Below, one piece after another: positions 63,453-64,000 of a stretch of 64,000 bases of DNA. The translations under genes and the position numbers were made by a program. Below the pieces are notes generated by a model that was not told where the DNA came from, searched no databases, and saw nothing but the letters and a program-made list of their open reading frames with translations. The stretch is taken from NCBI RefSeq assembly GCF_012911565.1, contig NZ_JAAMPU010000108.1:248001-312000 (forward strand). Reading direction: 5' to 3'. Origin of the DNA: Flavobacterium silvaticum (lineage in GTDB: Bacteria; Bacteroidota; Bacteroidia; Flavobacteriales; Flavobacteriaceae). Each line of letters starts with the position of its first letter. The first letter of the stretch is position 1.

Positions 63453-64000
63453 TAATTGATACTAGTTTGTTTGAATTGAACTGGCGTTAATTGTGTTTTT
63501 TGTTTGAACATTTTGTTGAACGACTGCGGATGCTCGAAGCCCAATTGATAAGCAATTTCAGATATCGTGGCATTTGAATTACTCAGAATATCTTTCGCCT
63601 TTTCGATCAATCGGTTATGAATGTGCTGCTGCGTATTCTGGCCCGTCAAAGACCGAAGCATATCACTCAGATACCTTGGCGAAACTTTGAGCTGGTCTGA
63701 AATATAGTGTACCGATGGCAAACCTTCGACAAGCGCTTTTTCCGTATCGAAGTAATCAGACAAGACCTCATCGAGCCGTGTGAGCAAATCATGGTTGACC
63801 GCTTTTCGCGTCAGGAATTGCCTGTTGTAAAACCTGTCGCTGTAATGCAGCAGCAATTCAATCTGGGCAACGATGATATCCTGGCTGAACGAATCGATGG
63901 GACGCGACAGTTCCATTTCGATATGTTTGAAGATTTCCATCAGTGTCGTGAGTTCCGATTCCGACAGATGCAGGGCTTCATTGGCCGAATAGGAGAAAAA
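63452..64000 (-). CDS. AraC-family transcriptional regulator, C-terminal part
   Basis: The gene runs off the right window edge; 182 residues are visible. The C-terminal ~100 residues are a two-helix-turn-helix AraC DNA-binding domain (HYISDQLKVSPRYLSDMLRS and ISEIAYQLGFEHPQSFNKMF). The upstream visible part is the end of an AraC-type ligand/regulatory domain (YSANEALHLSESEL). It heads the tag operon and probably regulates it (inference). Confidence 0.9.
   Translation of the reverse strand, partial: FFSYSANEALHLSESELTTLMEIFKHIEMELSRPIDSFSQDIIVAQIELLLHYSDRFYNRQFLTRKAVNHDLLTRLDEVLSDYFDTEKALVEGLPSVHYISDQLKVSPRYLSDMLRSLTGQNTQQHIHNRLIEKAKDILSNSNATISEIAYQLGFEHPQSFNKMFKQKTQLTPVQFKQTSIN

Overview
The window looks like a chromosomal segment of a Bacteroidota bacterium, most likely Flavobacteriaceae and Flavobacterium-like. 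Several features support this. Three proteins carry type IX secretion (T9SS) C-terminal sorting signals. There is a FecI/FecR/TonB-receptor cassette. Promoters fit the flavobacterial TTG / TAnnTTTG pattern, clearest in front of tRNA-Thr. Start sites lack strong Shine-Dalgarno sequences, and many families are typical of the group (DUF5777, DUF6157, DUF4369, DUF2891, DUF1501/DUF1800). Base composition is moderate (low-to-mid 40s % GC by eye). I see no phage, IS element, plasmid or CRISPR signature.

Layout. 1-6 kb: the 3' part of rluF, a small membrane protein, an L,D-transpeptidase-like protein, a secreted subtilisin, folD and ffh. 6.1-9.9 kb: an ankyrin protein followed by a compact envelope operon. 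It encodes a DOMON-type T9SS cargo, an anchored OB-fold protein, a DUF5777 beta-barrel, a mono-haem cytochrome c lipoprotein, YceI and a tiny lipoprotein. 9.9-15.2 kb: a LamG lipoprotein divergent from an ECF sigma / anti-sigma / TonB receptor signalling cassette. 15.2-22.6 kb: a repeat-rich spacer, an MBOAT + two-SGNH O-acetylation operon, argS, and a second repeat-rich spacer. 22.6-27.3 kb: a 1525-residue type B T9SS surface protein with nine ~70-residue repeats. 27.3-35.1 kb: a dispersed hairpin repeat, two tiny membrane proteins, a 5'-truncated L,D-transpeptidase directly behind fabH, an S9 peptidase, a lone ABC ATPase, and a UbiB/TetR pair.

35.4-42.2 kb: an OmpA/glycine-zipper lipoprotein with a lipocalin-like lipoprotein, htpG, aquaporin, and a DUF1800/DUF1501 pair. 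42.2-47.9 kb: an overlapping lipoprotein / TPR-histidine kinase / LuxR-type regulator operon, a flavin-dependent monooxygenase with a pentapeptide-repeat protein, and an EamA exporter. 48-53.8 kb: a CHASE3 kinase, a sterol-desaturase-family enzyme, an alpha/beta hydrolase, an M61 peptidase and a DUF4369 lipoprotein. 53.8-64 kb: tRNA-Thr, manA, a PTPS/QueD family enzyme, idi, an unknown secreted helical protein, a second S9 peptidase, a flavoprotein, and a tightly packed AraC-tag-DUF2891-small membrane protein-DUF6157 operon cut by the window end.

Most of the window is housekeeping or ordinary envelope biology. The best candidates for undescribed biology are: the DOMON/cytochrome c/YceI/DUF5777 operon, which reads as an envelope haem/redox module; the MBOAT cassette whose SGNH partner carries a LysM domain, pointing to a peptidoglycan-like substrate; the in-frame truncated L,D-transpeptidase behind the fabH stop; and the histidine kinase whose sensor half differs in composition from its kinase half.
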